This document shows positions 42,451 through 52,312 of a DNA stretch of 55,378 nt, one piece after another. Numbering within the stretch: the first letter of the stretch is position 1; each line of letters opens with the position of its first letter. Source of the stretch: Candidatus Accumulibacter meliphilus (GTDB lineage Bacteria > Pseudomonadota > Gammaproteobacteria > Burkholderiales > Rhodocyclaceae); the NCBI GenBank assembly GCA_003332265.1, contig QPGA01000004.1, forward strand, positions 85,614 to 140,991, written 5' to 3'. Position numbers and translations under genes: made by a program. The notes under the pieces were generated by a model. It saw only the letters and a program-made list of their open reading frames with translations, did no database searches and had not been told where the DNA came from.

Positions 42451-43335
42451 ATGACCATGATTACAGGATCGATCGTCGCGATCGTCACCCCGATGCACGC
42501 CGATGGCAGCCTCGACCTGCCGGCTCTGTGCCGCCTTGTCGACTTTCACGTGCAGGAGGGGACTGACGCCATCGTCATTGTCGGCACGACCGGCGAATCG
42601 CCGACGGTAAATGTCGACGAACACTGCGAACTGATACGGGTCACCGTCAAGCAGGCTGCTGGCCGCGTCCCGGTGATCGCCGGGACCGGTGGCAATTCCA
42701 CCGCTGAAGCCATCGCGCTGACCCGTTTCGCCCACCAGGCAGGTGCCGACGCCGCGCTGTCGGTGGTGCCGTACTACAACAAGCCGACCCAGGAAGGCCT
42801 CTATCGCCACTTCCGGGCCATTGCCGAAGCCGTCGAGATCCCGGTGATTCTCTACAATGTGCCGGGGCGGACGGTTGCCGATCTGGGCAATGACACCGCG
42901 CTGCGCCTGGCCGAAATCGAGAATATCGTCGGCATCAAGGATGCTACCGGCAACATCGAACGTGGTACCGACCTGATTGCCCGTGCCCCCGCAGGCTTTG
43001 CCGTCTATAGCGGCGACGATGCCAGTGCCTGTGCCTTGATCCTGATGGGTGCCCAGGGGGATATCTCGGTGGTGGCCAATGTGGCGCCACGTTTGATGCA
43101 TGAGATGTGTGCCGCGGCCCTGGCCGGCAATGCGATCGTTGCGCGCGCGCTGCACGCGCGCCTGCTCGGCCTGCACCAGCAGTTGTTCTGTGAGGCGAAT
43201 CCGATTCCGGTCAAGTGGGCGTGCCAGGAGTTGGGCCTGATCGAGTCTGGCCTACGGCTGCCGCTGACGCCACTATCGCCCGCTTGTCACGAGCGGGTTC
43301 GCCTTGCCATGCGCCAGGCTGGCGTACTCGTCTAG
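42451..43335 (+). CDS. dapA: 4-hydroxy-tetrahydrodipicolinate synthase
   Basis: This 294-residue TIM-barrel aldolase condenses pyruvate with aspartate semialdehyde in lysine and diaminopimelate synthesis. Motifs: [68 protein letters not shown] (catalytic Tyr), VGIKDATGN (Schiff-base Lys) and [21 protein letters not shown] 42451 is chosen; 42457 is also possible. It heads the dapA-bamC-MBL set typical of betaproteobacteria. Confidence 0.95.
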   Translation: MTMITGSIVAIVTPMHADGSLDLPALCRLVDFHVQEGTDAIVIVGTTGESPTVNVDEHCELIRVTVKQAAGRVPVIAGTGGNSTAEAIALTRFAHQAGADAALSVVPYYNKPTQEGLYRHFRAIAEAVEIPVILYNVPGRTVADLGNDTALRLAEIENIVGIKDATGNIERGTDLIARAPAGFAVYSGDDASACALILMGAQGDISVVANVAPRLMHEMCAAALAGNAIVARALHARLLGLHQQLFCEANPIPVKWACQELGLIESGLRLPLTPLSPACHERVRLAMRQAGVLV

Positions 43336-43349
43336 ATCGGAGTTGCCAA

Positions 43350-44501
43350 ATGAGTCCTTTCCTTGCGCGCGTTCGACTTGCCGGCTTGCTGATGGCGCCG
43401 CTGCTGCTGCTGGCCTGCAGTACGACCTTCGAGAGCAAGAAAATCGACTACAAGACGGCCTCCAAGAGCCAGGTGCCGACGCTCGAAATACCGCCGGACC
43501 TGACCTCGCCGACGCGCGATGATCGTTACGCCGTTCCCGACACCGGTGGCGGCAAAGGGTCGGCGACCTACTCCGCGTACAACGCCGAACGTTCGCCAGA
43601 AGCGCTGGCTCAGCAGAAGAGCGACGTCCTGCCGGCGGTCGACAACGCGCGCATCGAACGCGCCGGTAACGAGCGTTGGCTGGTGGTCAAAGGCTCGCCC
43701 GACAAGCTCTGGGGACCGGTCAAGGACTTCTGGCAGGAAACCGGCTTTGTCCTCAAGCTCGATCTACCCGATGCCGGCGTGATGGAGACCGACTGGGCCG
43801 AAAACCGCGCCAAGATTTCGCAGGATTTCATTCGTAACATCCTCGGCAAGGTGATCGATTCGGTGTACTCGACCGCCGAGAGGGACAAATTCCGCACCCG
43901 TCTGGAACCGGGAATTACCCCCGGCACGACCGACATCTTCATCAGTCATCGCGGCATGTACGAGATCTTCGTCTCCGAGGGCAAGGACCAGACCAAGTGG
44001 CAGCCGCGCCCGCCCGATCCGGAACTTGAAGCCGAGATGCTGCGTCGCCTGATGATTCGCCTGGGCAGCGACGAGAAGCGCGCGACGGCAGCCATTCAGG
44101 CGGCCCAGGAAAAGCCCGTCGAGCGTGCTTCCCTTTCGCGCGGCACAGACGGTGCCGGCACCCTGGATGTCGATGAGTCCTTCGAGCGCGCCTGGCGGCG
44201 AGTCGGTCTGGTGCTTGATCGTGTCGGTTTTACCGTCATCGACCGGGATCGCTCCAGGGGCCTGTACTTTGTTCGCTATGTTGATCCTGAAACGGAGGAC
44301 GGGAAGCAGGAGGCCGGTTTCTTCTCCAAGCTGAATCCGTTCAAGGACAATCCGGCCGAAAAGCAAAGGATTCAGTACCGTATTTTCGTCAAGGATGCGG
44401 GTAGTCGGTCGACGGTCCAGGTGCTGACGGCCGAAGGTGGCGTCGATCAATCCGAAACCTCGAGAAAAATCCTCAATCTGCTCTACGAACAGTTGAAGTG
44501 A
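43350..44501 (+). CDS. bamC: Outer-membrane assembly lipoprotein BamC
   Basis: This 383-residue lipoprotein is part of the BAM complex that inserts beta-barrel proteins. Lipobox LLLLAC at residues about 19-24 is followed by a flexible segment with PTLEIPPDLTSPTRDDRY, then two helix-grip domains (RWLVVKGSPDKLWGPVKDFW and FERAWRRVGLVLDRVGFTVI). ATG 43350 is 14 bases after dapA. Its end overlaps the next gene by four bases. Its place after dapA is conserved in beta- and gammaproteobacteria. Confidence 0.92.
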   Translation: MSPFLARVRLAGLLMAPLLLLACSTTFESKKIDYKTASKSQVPTLEIPPDLTSPTRDDRYAVPDTGGGKGSATYSAYNAERSPEALAQQKSDVLPAVDNARIERAGNERWLVVKGSPDKLWGPVKDFWQETGFVLKLDLPDAGVMETDWAENRAKISQDFIRNILGKVIDSVYSTAERDKFRTRLEPGITPGTTDIFISHRGMYEIFVSEGKDQTKWQPRPPDPELEAEMLRRLMIRLGSDEKRATAAIQAAQEKPVERASLSRGTDGAGTLDVDESFERAWRRVGLVLDRVGFTVIDRDRSRGLYFVRYVDPETEDGKQEAGFFSKLNPFKDNPAEKQRIQYRIFVKDAGSRSTVQVLTAEGGVDQSETSRKILNLLYEQLK

Positions 44502-45268
44502 TGCGTTTCGCGTCGCTGGGCAGCGGCAGTCAGGGTAACGCCCTGATTGTCGACGCCGGCGAGACGAAGGTGATGGTCGATTGCGGTTTTTCGACCCGGG
44601 TGGCGACGGCCCGGCTGGCCCGTCTGGGCGCCACCCCCGATCAACTGGCGGCGATACTGGTCACCCATGAGCATGCTGATCACCTGGGCGGTGTCTTCGC
44701 CTTTGCCCGTCGTCATCGGCTCGCCGTCTATCTCACTCACGGGACGCATGCGGCGGCTACGCGCGGCTCGGCGAGCTTGCCTGAGTGTCGTCTGATCGAC
44801 GGACACACGGCTTTTGCGATTGACGGCCTGGAAGTGCTGCCTTTCCCGGTTCCTCACGATGCACGCGAACCCGTGCAATACCGGTTTGATGACGGCCAGC
44901 ATCGCCTTGGCGTGCTCACCGATAGCGGCTCGATTACCCCGTACATCGTCGAAGTGCTGGGCGCCTGCGACGCGCTCGTGCTCGAGTGCAACCATGACCG
45001 CGCCCTGCTTGCCGCGTCGCGCTATCCGGCGGTTCTCAAACAGCGGGTCGGTGGACGTTTCGGGCATCTGGAGAACAGTCAGGCGGCAAGTCTCGTGCGC
45101 CAGATCGACGGCGCCCGCCTGCAACATCTGGTGGCCGCTCATCTCAGCCAGGAGAACAATCGGCCACAACTGGCCGTCAGTGCGCTCGCCGCAGCCCTCG
45201 GCTGCAGCGCTGACTGGATCGGCGTCGCCGATCAGGCGGGCGGCTTCGCCTGGCGGCAGTTGAGCTGA
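44498..45268 (+). CDS. Metallo-beta-lactamase-fold hydrolase (YycJ/WalJ-like)
   Basis: This 256-residue protein has the metal site LVTHEHADHLGGV (HxHxDH), with GSGSQGNALIVDAGETKV at the N-terminus, further ligands in FPVPHDAREPV, GVLTDSGSIT and LECNHDRALL, and a final His in LVAAHLSQENN. The GSGSxGN start and ECNHD element are typical of the YycJ group, proposed 5'-3' exonucleases. It is coupled to bamC through an ATGA overlap. Confidence 0.88.
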   Translation: MMRFASLGSGSQGNALIVDAGETKVMVDCGFSTRVATARLARLGATPDQLAAILVTHEHADHLGGVFAFARRHRLAVYLTHGTHAAATRGSASLPECRLIDGHTAFAIDGLEVLPFPVPHDAREPVQYRFDDGQHRLGVLTDSGSITPYIVEVLGACDALVLECNHDRALLAASRYPAVLKQRVGGRFGHLENSQAASLVRQIDGARLQHLVAAHLSQENNRPQLAVSALAAALGCSADWIGVADQAGGFAWRQLS

Positions 45269-45290
45269 AGAAGCCGCATGCTTGCCAGGC

Positions 45291-45357
45291 TAACGGCCAT
45301 GAGACGTGGAGACACCCCAAGTCATGATCCGGGGTATCTCGAATGTCATGACCGTTA
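45291..45357. repeat. Inverted-repeat element, copy A
   Basis: A 67-base near-palindrome lies 22 bases after the MBL gene. TAACGGCCATGA is mirrored by TCATGACCGTTA, and GAGACACCCC by GGGGTATCTC. Its reverse complement aligns with copy B at 55116-55167 (shared TAACGGTCATGACAT and CGAGATACCCCG). The remaining part of 45269-45535 shows no supported gene. Confidence 0.7.
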
Positions 45358-45535
45358 GCGACGGTGAAAGGGCGTACAACGACCCGGTAGGCAAACTGTT
45401 GACCGGAGTGCACATCGACCAAGGGCCTATTTTAACACTGCTTGTCGCTATAGGTAGACCAAAATTTGTGCGCCGCAGTATGGGCTGCGGGCATCCGCTT
45501 TGGCAATTGGTGCTGTCCTTGATGGTGGTGCCGGA

Positions 45536-45895
45536 TTAGCCGTTTGGGGGCGGGATGGCTTCGTCCAGGTGCAGGAGCGCGGGGTCAATCCAACCGAAAG
45601 CGAGCGCGACGACGACCAGCACAAGCACCAGCAGCGTCGCGACCAGCAGGCTACCCAGGATCATTTGATCGGTAAATACGCGCCTTGACCATCCCGCCAG
45701 ACCGAGATACCCAGCGAAGGGCACGTAGTGGTCAGTGCTGTCGGGAGCGACGGCCTCGTTCTTGGCAATGAAGCGCAAGTCGCAGCTGCGGCAACGAAAT
45801 GGGGCCTCGTTCTTGTGGCGAAGGGTCATTCCTTCCCGCAGGCCATGTCGTCTTGAACGGCGGATGTCTTCGGAGTTACAGTCAGGGCATTTCAT
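45536..45895 (-). CDS. Small zinc-ribbon membrane protein
   Basis: This 119-residue protein starts MKCPDCNSEDIRRS and has a second pair in PFRCRSCDLRF, forming a CxxC...CxxC zinc ribbon over about 35 residues. A single strong membrane helix (ILGSLLVATLLVLVLVVVAL, about residues 79-101) follows. The short tail ends HLDEAIPPPNG. No function can be assigned. It appears to be monocistronic; the 243 bases upstream (45896-46138) hold no other gene I can support. Confidence 0.7.
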   Translation of the reverse strand: MKCPDCNSEDIRRSRRHGLREGMTLRHKNEAPFRCRSCDLRFIAKNEAVAPDSTDHYVPFAGYLGLAGWSRRVFTDQMILGSLLVATLLVLVLVVVALAFGWIDPALLHLDEAIPPPNG

Positions 45896-46138
45896 GATTT
45901 AAGCTAAGACTCCAATCGTTGATTTGAGTCTCCACAACGGAGATAAAAGAGTGCTAAAGGACCAAGCTGCGTGATGAGCTTGACTATAAGGATTTCTCCG
46001 CAGCTGTCTGTGCGCATTGTCACTTTTCGCCGTAGTTTGTCGGAGTTTTCGTCGGCGCACTCTGGCCCGGGAGTGATCAGTGCGTCAGCAAGGGCGTGGC
46101 GCCGGAGTGGGCGGTCTTGGGATGCTACACTGCGCCGT

Positions 46139-46552
46139 ATGCGCCCGACTCTACTCCTTGCCGCAGTACTTGCCACGACTCTCGTAGACGCTGCTGCGGG
46201 AAACTTCGCTGTTTCTGGCGCAGTAGTTATCGGGCCTTGGTACTCACCTTACGGTGCAGCCTATCCGCCATCGTTTGCCTACGACTCGTTTGCACCTTGC
46301 CCGGCTTGGAATTGTGCGAATTACGGGCAACTGCGACGCTTCCTCGATCGCTACGAGCGCAATTACGGCGGACGTTTTGCCCCGAATCCGCCACCTGTCG
46401 AGTTTTCACCGCTGCCACGTGACGTGGCACCGACGCCGGATGCGCACATCCAGCCGCGCTACCGCGCTGCGAGTCAGATTCGTCCCGAGTTCGAACAGGC
46501 GGGGCAGAGACTCGATGGGCGTCCTGCGGCCGGCAAGCAGGCTGCGCGCTAG
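46139..46552 (+). CDS. Exported hypothetical protein
   Basis: This is about 137 residues with a signal peptide (PTLLLAAVLATTLVDAAAG) and a Tyr/Pro/Ala-rich mature part: IGPWYSPYGAAYPPSFAYDS, and CPAWNCANYGQLRRFLDRYE with two close cysteines. The C-terminus is basic and disordered. ATG 46139 is preferred because it starts the signal sequence directly; the frame is open upstream to 45971. I recognise no family. Confidence 0.6.
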   Translation: MRPTLLLAAVLATTLVDAAAGNFAVSGAVVIGPWYSPYGAAYPPSFAYDSFAPCPAWNCANYGQLRRFLDRYERNYGGRFAPNPPPVEFSPLPRDVAPTPDAHIQPRYRAASQIRPEFEQAGQRLDGRPAAGKQAAR

Positions 46553-46604
46553 GGCCGCTTCGTCCGTGTTGCGACAACAGTGACCTGGTTCGCCTATGCG
46601 CCGG

Positions 46605-47639
46605 TCAGGCCTGTGCGCTGACTCCGGCAGACTCGAAGCTGGCCATTTCGTTGAGGAAAGCGACGGCACTGCGGACCAGTGGCCAGGCCAGCGCAGCGCC
46701 GCTTCCTTCGCCAAGGCGCAGTCCGAGATCGAGCAAGGGCTCGGCGTGCAGGGCGCGCAATTGGGCCTGGTGGCCCGGTTCGGCAGAACGGTGACAGAAA
46801 ACGCAATAGTCGCCAATCGCCGGGGCGATTTCGGCGGCAACCAGCAGTGCCGAAGTGACGATGAAGCCATCGATCAGCAGCAGCATGCCACGCTCGGCTG
46901 CGGCGAGCATGGCCCCAGCCATCATGGCGATTTCGAAACCCCCGAACTCGGCGAGCACGCTCAGCGCTGGCGCATCAGGCGCCAGCGCTGCACGGGCCGC
47001 AGCTCGTGCCAGCAGTGCCTGCTTGCGTGCCAGTCCGGCGTCGTCGAGGCCGCTGCCGCGGCCGACGCAGTCGGGCAAAGGCGTGCCGGTGAGCTGATGG
47101 GTAAGCAGGGCGGCGGCAGCGGTGTTGCCGATGCCCATTTCGCCGAAACCGATCACCTGGCAGCCGTCGTCGGCGAGCCGGCGAGCGATCGCTGCGCCGC
47201 GCGCGATGGCCGCCTGGCAGTCGTCCTCGCTCATTGCCGCCTGCTCGATGAAGTTGTTCGTCCCGAAGGCGACCTTGGCGTCGACCAGGCCGTCGCGTAC
47301 GCCGAAGTCGTGCGCCACGCCGGCGTCGATCACCTGCAGTTGCAAGCCGTTGTGGCGAGCGAAGACATTGATCGCTGCGCCGCCGGCGAGGAAGTTCTCG
47401 ACCATCTGCCAGGTCACTTCCTGCGGGTAGGCCGAAACGCCGGCACGGGCGGCGCCATGATCGCCGGCGAAGACCAGCAGCTGCGGCTGCCCGAGGCTCG
47501 GCGTCAGCGATTGCTGCAGCTGGCCGATCTGCTGTGCCAGGCGCTCGAGTTGGCCAAGCGAACCGGGGGGTTTGGTCTTGCCGTCGATGCGTGCCTGCAG
47601 CGCGGGAAGCGGAATGGTCGGCGGGATGGAGAATTGCAT
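46605..47639 (-). CDS. cobT: Nicotinate-nucleotide--dimethylbenzimidazole phosphoribosyltransferase
   Basis: This 344-residue enzyme activates the lower-ligand base of cobalamin. Motifs: [20 protein letters not shown] at the N-terminus, [72 protein letters not shown] and [13 protein letters not shown], whose Glu is the catalytic base. It is divergent from cobU with a 65-base gap, and part of the cobalamin cluster. Confidence 0.95.
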   Translation of the reverse strand: MQFSIPPTIPLPALQARIDGKTKPPGSLGQLERLAQQIGQLQQSLTPSLGQPQLLVFAGDHGAARAGVSAYPQEVTWQMVENFLAGGAAINVFARHNGLQLQVIDAGVAHDFGVRDGLVDAKVAFGTNNFIEQAAMSEDDCQAAIARGAAIARRLADDGCQVIGFGEMGIGNTAAAALLTHQLTGTPLPDCVGRGSGLDDAGLARKQALLARAAARAALAPDAPALSVLAEFGGFEIAMMAGAMLAAAERGMLLLIDGFIVTSALLVAAEIAPAIGDYCVFCHRSAEPGHQAQLRALHAEPLLDLGLRLGEGSGAALAWPLVRSAVAFLNEMASFESAGVSAQA

Positions 47640-47704
47640 CGTCTGGCGAGCCCCGGCAAAGCGGCGGATTATACCCGCGACCTGGCCATGTTAAGCTTCG
47701 CTGG

Positions 47705-48250
47705 ATGCGAGAACTGATCATTGGCGGGGCCCGTTCGGGCAAAAGCGCCCTGGCCGAGCGCCGCGCCGGCGAGAGTGGCCTGCAGGTGCTCTACCTGGCG
47801 ACGGCGCAGGCGCTCGACGGCGAGATGTCGCAGCGCATCGCGCACCATCGGCAACGGCGCTGCGCCGACTGGGGGCTGATCGAAGAGCCTATCGATCTGG
47901 CCGCTGCCTTGCGCCGGCACGCGGCACCGGGCGTCTGCCTGCTGGTCGATTGTCTGACCCTGTGGTTGTCGAACCTGCTCTTTGCCGGCGACGCCGCGCG
48001 CCAGGTCGAAGAAGGCGAAAGCGTTTCCTGCCCACTTTTTTCTGGTGCCACCGCCGCTCTGGTCGAGACCTTGCCGCAATTGCCCGGGCAGATCATCCTG
48101 GTCAGCAACGAGGTGGGCTGGGGCGTCGTACCCATGGCGGCGCTGTCGCGCCTGTTTGCCGACGAGCAGGGCCGCCTGAACCAGCGGGTGGCGGCGGTAT
48201 GCGAGCGGGTGACGCTGGTGGTCGCCGGCTTGCCGCTGATCTTGCGGTGA
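47705..48250 (+). CDS. cobU: Adenosylcobinamide kinase/guanylyltransferase
   Basis: This 181-residue bifunctional enzyme phosphorylates adenosylcobinamide and adds GMP. The P-loop is IGGARSGKSALAE. LYLATAQALDGEMSQRIAHH contains the histidine region that is guanylylated. LVDCLTLWLSNLL and ILVSNEVGWGVVPM (NEVG motif) complete the family pattern. The product is joined to the activated base by CobS, which is not in the window. The GTP-transfer histidine assignment follows the Salmonella family. Confidence 0.94.
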   Translation: MRELIIGGARSGKSALAERRAGESGLQVLYLATAQALDGEMSQRIAHHRQRRCADWGLIEEPIDLAAALRRHAAPGVCLLVDCLTLWLSNLLFAGDAARQVEEGESVSCPLFSGATAALVETLPQLPGQIILVSNEVGWGVVPMAALSRLFADEQGRLNQRVAAVCERVTLVVAGLPLILR

Positions 48251-48304
48251 TCCGGCCTTGATCCGGCGCTGTTTTCGACAGGCGTGATGAGTGCTATTCT
48301 CCTG

Positions 48305-48323
48305 GTTGTCAGACAACTTGTCT
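48305..48323. promoter_or_regulatory. Overlapping palindromes before the universal stress gene
   Basis: GTTGTCAGACAAC (48305-48317) is a perfect 6-1-6 palindrome, and AGACAACTTGTCT (48311-48323) is another that shares its half. A -10-like TATTCT lies at 48295-48300, so the sites would cover the start of transcription. The TTGTCAGACAA core fits GntR/FadR-type operators; this is an inference from pattern only. Confidence 0.45.
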
Positions 48324-48345
48324 GCCCAGCGAGGAGCAGTGAGCA

Positions 48346-48810
48346 ATGTACAAGCGAATCATGGTCGCCCTGGACCAGAGTTTCATGACCAACAGGGTTC
48401 TGGAAACAGCCATCGAACTGGCCAAGAGCACCGGTGCCCAGGTGGCCATCTGCCATGCCATTGACGAAACCGTGTTCGCCCAACGTGATGTGGCGATGAT
48501 GCTGCCGAACAGTGTCGGCAAGACCGAAGCACGCCTGCGCATGGGGGCGGAAGGTTTTCTCGGCAAGGCTGCCGAGACCGCGCGCGCAGCCGGACTCGAG
48601 GTCGAGATCAAGGTCGTGGAGTCGGAGCAGAAGCACGTCTCCGACATGCTCATCGAAGCGGCGGCTGAATGGCAGGCTGACCTGCTGGTCGTCGGCACAC
48701 ACGGCCGTCGCGGTGTCGAGCGCTTTTTCGTCGGCAGCGTCGCCGAGCGCCTGGTTCGCAAGGGGCGCAGGTCCTTGCTGCTGGTGCGCGGCGAAGACCC
48801 GGACGATTAA
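48346..48810 (+). CDS. Universal stress protein UspA family
   Basis: This 154-residue protein has the typical start YKRIMVALDQSFMTNRVLET and the ATP-binding C-terminal motif GTHGRRGVERFFVGSVAERL. It is therefore of the ATP-binding subgroup. It lies inside the cobalamin cluster, between cobU and the convergent cobQ gene (three-base gap), which is unrelated to its function. A good ribosome site (GCGAGGAGCAG) precedes it. Confidence 0.9.
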   Translation: MYKRIMVALDQSFMTNRVLETAIELAKSTGAQVAICHAIDETVFAQRDVAMMLPNSVGKTEARLRMGAEGFLGKAAETARAAGLEVEIKVVESEQKHVSDMLIEAAAEWQADLLVVGTHGRRGVERFFVGSVAERLVRKGRRSLLLVRGEDPDD

Positions 48811-48813
48811 CGC

Positions 48814-50325
48814 TTACGACCTGTCGAGCTGAGCCGTGCGTGGTGCGGGCAGGAGCGCTCGCGCTGGCAGCCAGGCCGCCAGTTGACGCAGGTCGAGGTG
48901 CGCTTCGACGGCGTCCGCGAGGCGCTCGATGTCGGCTTCCCGGCGCTGCTGCGCGTCGAATGCCTGCCTTGGCCGGTGGCCTGCCCAGGTCAGCAAGGCG
49001 GTCAGCGCGGCTGGCGAGTCGAAGAGGCCGTGGCAATAGGTGGCCAGAATCTGGCCATCGCTAGACAGCGCGCCGTCCGCCTCACCGGCGAGCTGCAGGG
49101 CAGGGGTGGCCAGGGCCGCGCCCTGGGTGACGCCCATGTGGATGCGGTAACCGCTGACGCTCGCCGCGCCCGGCAGCAACAACTCGCCGTTGACGTTCTG
49201 CAGGGTTTTTTCGACGGCCAGCCGCGTTTCGTAGTCCAGCCAGCCAAGTCCCGGCGAGCTGCCCGGAGGACCTTCGAGTCCCAGCGGATCGTGTAACTGG
49301 CGGCCGAGCATCTGCAGCCCGCCGCAGATGCCGATCAGCTTGCCGCCGTAACGCAGGTGCCGCCGGATCGCTTCCTCCCAGCCTTGCGCGCGCAGCCACG
49401 CGAGGTCGGCCTGCACCGCTTTTGACCCCGGCAGCACGATCAGGTCGCAGGCCGGCGCGGCCTCGTTGGGCCCAATGAAACGAAAATCGACTTCCGGGTG
49501 GAAGCGCAGCGGGTCGAGGTCGTTGTGGTTCGAAATGCGCGGGTACACCGGGGCCACCACGCGCAGCGCCGCGTCTTTCTTGGCCAGGGCTTCGCGCGGC
49601 AAGGCGTCTTCGGCGTCGAGGTAGAGGCCATGCAGATAGGGCAGGACGGCGAGCACTGGCTTGCCAGTACGCTCCTCGAGCCAGCGCAGGCCGCTTTCGA
49701 GCAGGCCGATGTCGCCGCGAAAGCGATTGATGACGAAGCCCTTGACGCGCGCCTGTTCGGATGCCGAGAGCAGGTCGAGGGTGCCGCAGAAATGCGCGAA
49801 GACGCCACCACGATCGATGTCGGCGATCAGGATCACCGGGCAGTCGACGGCCTCGGCGAAACCCATGTTGGCGATGTCGCGGTCGCGCAGATTGATCTCC
49901 GCCGGGCTGCCGGCGCCTTCGACGAGCAGGCATTCGTACTGTGCACCCAGGCGCTGCCACGATTCGAGCACCGCCTGCATCGCGCGTGGCTTGTAGGCGT
50001 GGTAATCGTGTGCGTCGAGGTCGGTCAAGGCTTTGCCGTGGATGATCACCTGCGCCCGCTTGTCGGTCGCCGGCTTGAGCAGGACCGGATTGAAGTCGGA
50101 GTGCGTCGGTATGCCGGCCGCCAGCGCCTGCAGCGCCTGTGCGCGGCCAATCTCGCCGCCGTCGATGGTGACCGCGGAATTGAGAGCCATGTTCTGCGGC
50201 TTGAAAGGCGCGACGCGCACGCCGCGGCGGTGCAGGATGCGGCACAAGGCGGCGACCAGGGTCGTTTTGCCGGAGTCGGACGTACAGCCTTGAACCATCA
50301 GGCTGGGGGTGGGACGCTCGTTCAT
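48814..50325 (-). CDS. cobQ: Cobyric acid synthase
   Basis: This 503-residue amidotransferase adds amide groups to adenosylcobyrinic acid a,c-diamide. The N-terminal ATP domain has [20 protein letters not shown] and [19 protein letters not shown], followed by [10 protein letters not shown]. The C-terminal class I glutaminase has [16 protein letters not shown] (Cys) and [13 protein letters not shown] (His). It is divergent from cbiB with a 35-base gap, which is too short for a riboswitch. Confidence 0.95.
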   Translation of the reverse strand: MNERPTPSLMVQGCTSDSGKTTLVAALCRILHRRGVRVAPFKPQNMALNSAVTIDGGEIGRAQALQALAAGIPTHSDFNPVLLKPATDKRAQVIIHGKALTDLDAHDYHAYKPRAMQAVLESWQRLGAQYECLLVEGAGSPAEINLRDRDIANMGFAEAVDCPVILIADIDRGGVFAHFCGTLDLLSASEQARVKGFVINRFRGDIGLLESGLRWLEERTGKPVLAVLPYLHGLYLDAEDALPREALAKKDAALRVVAPVYPRISNHNDLDPLRFHPEVDFRFIGPNEAAPACDLIVLPGSKAVQADLAWLRAQGWEEAIRRHLRYGGKLIGICGGLQMLGRQLHDPLGLEGPPGSSPGLGWLDYETRLAVEKTLQNVNGELLLPGAASVSGYRIHMGVTQGAALATPALQLAGEADGALSSDGQILATYCHGLFDSPAALTALLTWAGHRPRQAFDAQQRREADIERLADAVEAHLDLRQLAAWLPARALLPAPRTAQLDRS

Positions 50326-50360
50326 CGTAGAATCCAGGTTTTCGTTGCTGCCATTTTCGC

Positions 50361-51317
50361 ATGCCGACCGTGTCCTCTTCAGCGTTCCTTGCCGTTCAGA
50401 TACCCGCCGCGCTTTTCCTGCCGCTCGCCGCGCTGGCCGGCGTCGGGCTCGATCGACTGTTCGGCGAGCCGCGGCGCTGGCATCCGCTGGTCGGCTTTGG
50501 CGCCCTGGCCAACGCCGTCGAGCGCCGTTTGAACGTTGGTGGCGGGCGCCGCCTGCGTGGTCTGCTGGCCTGGTCCTTGCTGATCCTGCCGCTGTTTGCT
50601 CTGGCCGAATGGCTGATTCCGGCGGGCTTGCCGGGTTGGCTGCTGCATGTGCTGCTGCTTGCCCTGGCCCTCGGTGCGCGCAGCCTCGGCGAGCACGCTC
50701 GGCGCGTTGCCGATGATCTGGCGAGCGGCGATCTGCTGCAGGCGCGGCAGCACGTCGGCTGGATGGTTTCGCGGCAGACCGAAGACCTCGATGCTGCCGG
50801 CGTCGCCGGCGCCTGCCTCGAATCGACGCTGGAGAATGGCAACGACGCCATTTTCGGGGCGCTGTTCTGGTTCGCCCTGCTCGGTGGGCCGGGGGCGCTG
50901 CTTTTTCGCCTGGCCAATACGCTCGACGCCATGTGGGGTTACCGCAATCCGCGTTTTGCCGACTTCGGCTGCGCGGCCGCAGGTCTCGATGATCTGCTCA
51001 ACTTCATTCCCGCACGCTTGACGGCGCTTTCCTACGCCCTCTGCGGTCGCACGCGCAGCGCTTTGCGCTGCTGGCGCGAGCAGGCCGCGAACTGGAAGAG
51101 CCCCAACGCCGGCCCGGTAATGGCTGCCGGCGCCGGCAGCCTGGGAGTCGCCCTGGGCGGGCCGGCATGCTATCACGGTCATCTTGAGGAACGACCGCCA
51201 CTCGGCCAAGGCCGGCCGGCCGCTGCTGAGGATATTGCGCAGGCCTTGACGCTCGTCCGCCGCAGCATGCTGCTGTGGTTGGCGCTGCTCGTCTGCTGGG
51301 GCCTGGCGCTTGCTTGA
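50361..51317 (+). CDS. cbiB: Adenosylcobinamide-phosphate synthase
   Basis: This 318-residue polytopic membrane protein attaches (R)-1-amino-2-propanol phosphate to cobyric acid. Motifs: [59 protein letters not shown] and [17 protein letters not shown]; a terminal helix ends the protein. The next gene encodes the decarboxylase that makes its linker substrate, overlapping by eight bases. Confidence 0.94.
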   Translation: MPTVSSSAFLAVQIPAALFLPLAALAGVGLDRLFGEPRRWHPLVGFGALANAVERRLNVGGGRRLRGLLAWSLLILPLFALAEWLIPAGLPGWLLHVLLLALALGARSLGEHARRVADDLASGDLLQARQHVGWMVSRQTEDLDAAGVAGACLESTLENGNDAIFGALFWFALLGGPGALLFRLANTLDAMWGYRNPRFADFGCAAAGLDDLLNFIPARLTALSYALCGRTRSALRCWREQAANWKSPNAGPVMAAGAGSLGVALGGPACYHGHLEERPPLGQGRPAAAEDIAQALTLVRRSMLLWLALLVCWGLALA

Positions 51318-52311
51318 ACATGGCGGTCGACTGCGCGCCGCTGCCGAGCAGTATGCGGCCTTTGGCGACTGGACGCTGGCCGACTGGCTGGACCTGTCGA
51401 CCGGTATCAATCCGCATGCCTATCCGGTGCCGGCGATCGACCCACGGTGCTGGCAACGCCTGCCGGAGGACGACGATGGTCTGGACGCGGTTGCTGCCGC
51501 GTACTATGGCAGCGAGCGGCTGCTCGCCTTGCCCGGCTCGCAGACAGCGATCCAGCTTCTGCCGGCGCTCTTCGCGCCCTTGGCAGTGGCCTGCATGACG
51601 CCAATCTACGAAGAACATCCCCAGGCCTGGCAGCGCGCCGGCCATCGCGTGCGCCGCCTGGATAACGTTTCGCTGCCGCGCGTCCTCGCCGTGGCGACGC
51701 CGATGATCGTGCTTTGCAACCCCAACAACCCGACCGGCAGGCGTTTGCCGGCCGCCGAGCTGCTCGCTGTGGCACGGCAGTTGCAGCGGCGCGGTGGCTG
51801 GCTGGTGGTTGACGAAGCTTTTGCTGACGCCGAGCCCGAGAACTGCCTGGCCGCTCTGGCCGGTAGCCCCGAGGTACCCAATCTGATCGTCCTGCGTTCG
51901 CTCGGCAAGTTCTTCGGCCTGGCCGGCGCGCGCGTCGGTTTTGTCTTCGCTGCCGCCGACAAGCTGGCGCTGCTGCGCGAAGCAATCGGTCCCTGGCCGC
52001 TGTCCGGTCCGGCGCGTGCGGTGGCCAGTCAGGCCTTGGCCGATCGCGGCTGGCAGGCACAGACGCGCCAGGAACTGGCCGCTGCCGCGGCGCGGCTGAC
52101 GGCGCTGCTGCAGCCCTTCGGCGAGCTCAGCGGCACCGCCTTGTTCGTCAGCCTGGCCACGCCGCACGCGGCCTCGCTCTTCGAACACCTGGCGCGGCAG
52201 GCCATTCTGACCCGGCATTTTCCGGCGCACGGCTTGCTGCGCTGCGGCTTGCCCGGCCGCGAGAGTGAGTGGCAGCGCCTGGCTTCCGCTATCTCCACCT
52301 GGGTTGCCTGA
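51310..52311 (+). CDS. cobD: Threonine-phosphate decarboxylase (CobD/CobC, PLP enzyme)
   Basis: This 333-residue PLP enzyme decarboxylates L-threonine phosphate to the aminopropanol linker of cobalamin. [13 protein letters not shown] at the N-terminus, [45 protein letters not shown] (PLP-ring Asp) and [18 protein letters not shown] (Schiff-base Lys) fit the family. The TTG at 51310 overlaps the cbiB end; no ATG is better placed. It is followed by a BtuF-like gene after one base. Confidence 0.92.
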   Translation: MLEHGGRLRAAAEQYAAFGDWTLADWLDLSTGINPHAYPVPAIDPRCWQRLPEDDDGLDAVAAAYYGSERLLALPGSQTAIQLLPALFAPLAVACMTPIYEEHPQAWQRAGHRVRRLDNVSLPRVLAVATPMIVLCNPNNPTGRRLPAAELLAVARQLQRRGGWLVVDEAFADAEPENCLAALAGSPEVPNLIVLRSLGKFFGLAGARVGFVFAAADKLALLREAIGPWPLSGPARAVASQALADRGWQAQTRQELAAAAARLTALLQPFGELSGTALFVSLATPHAASLFEHLARQAILTRHFPAHGLLRCGLPGRESEWQRLASAISTWVA

Positions 52312-52312
52312 T

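Noticed and set aside
45306-45539. 77-residue plus-strand frame after the MBL gene
   Set aside because: It starts inside the inverted-repeat element and shows no ribosome site or recognisable domain.
49082-50362. 426-residue minus-strand frame
   Set aside because: It is an Arg/Ala-rich alternative frame of cobQ with no motif.
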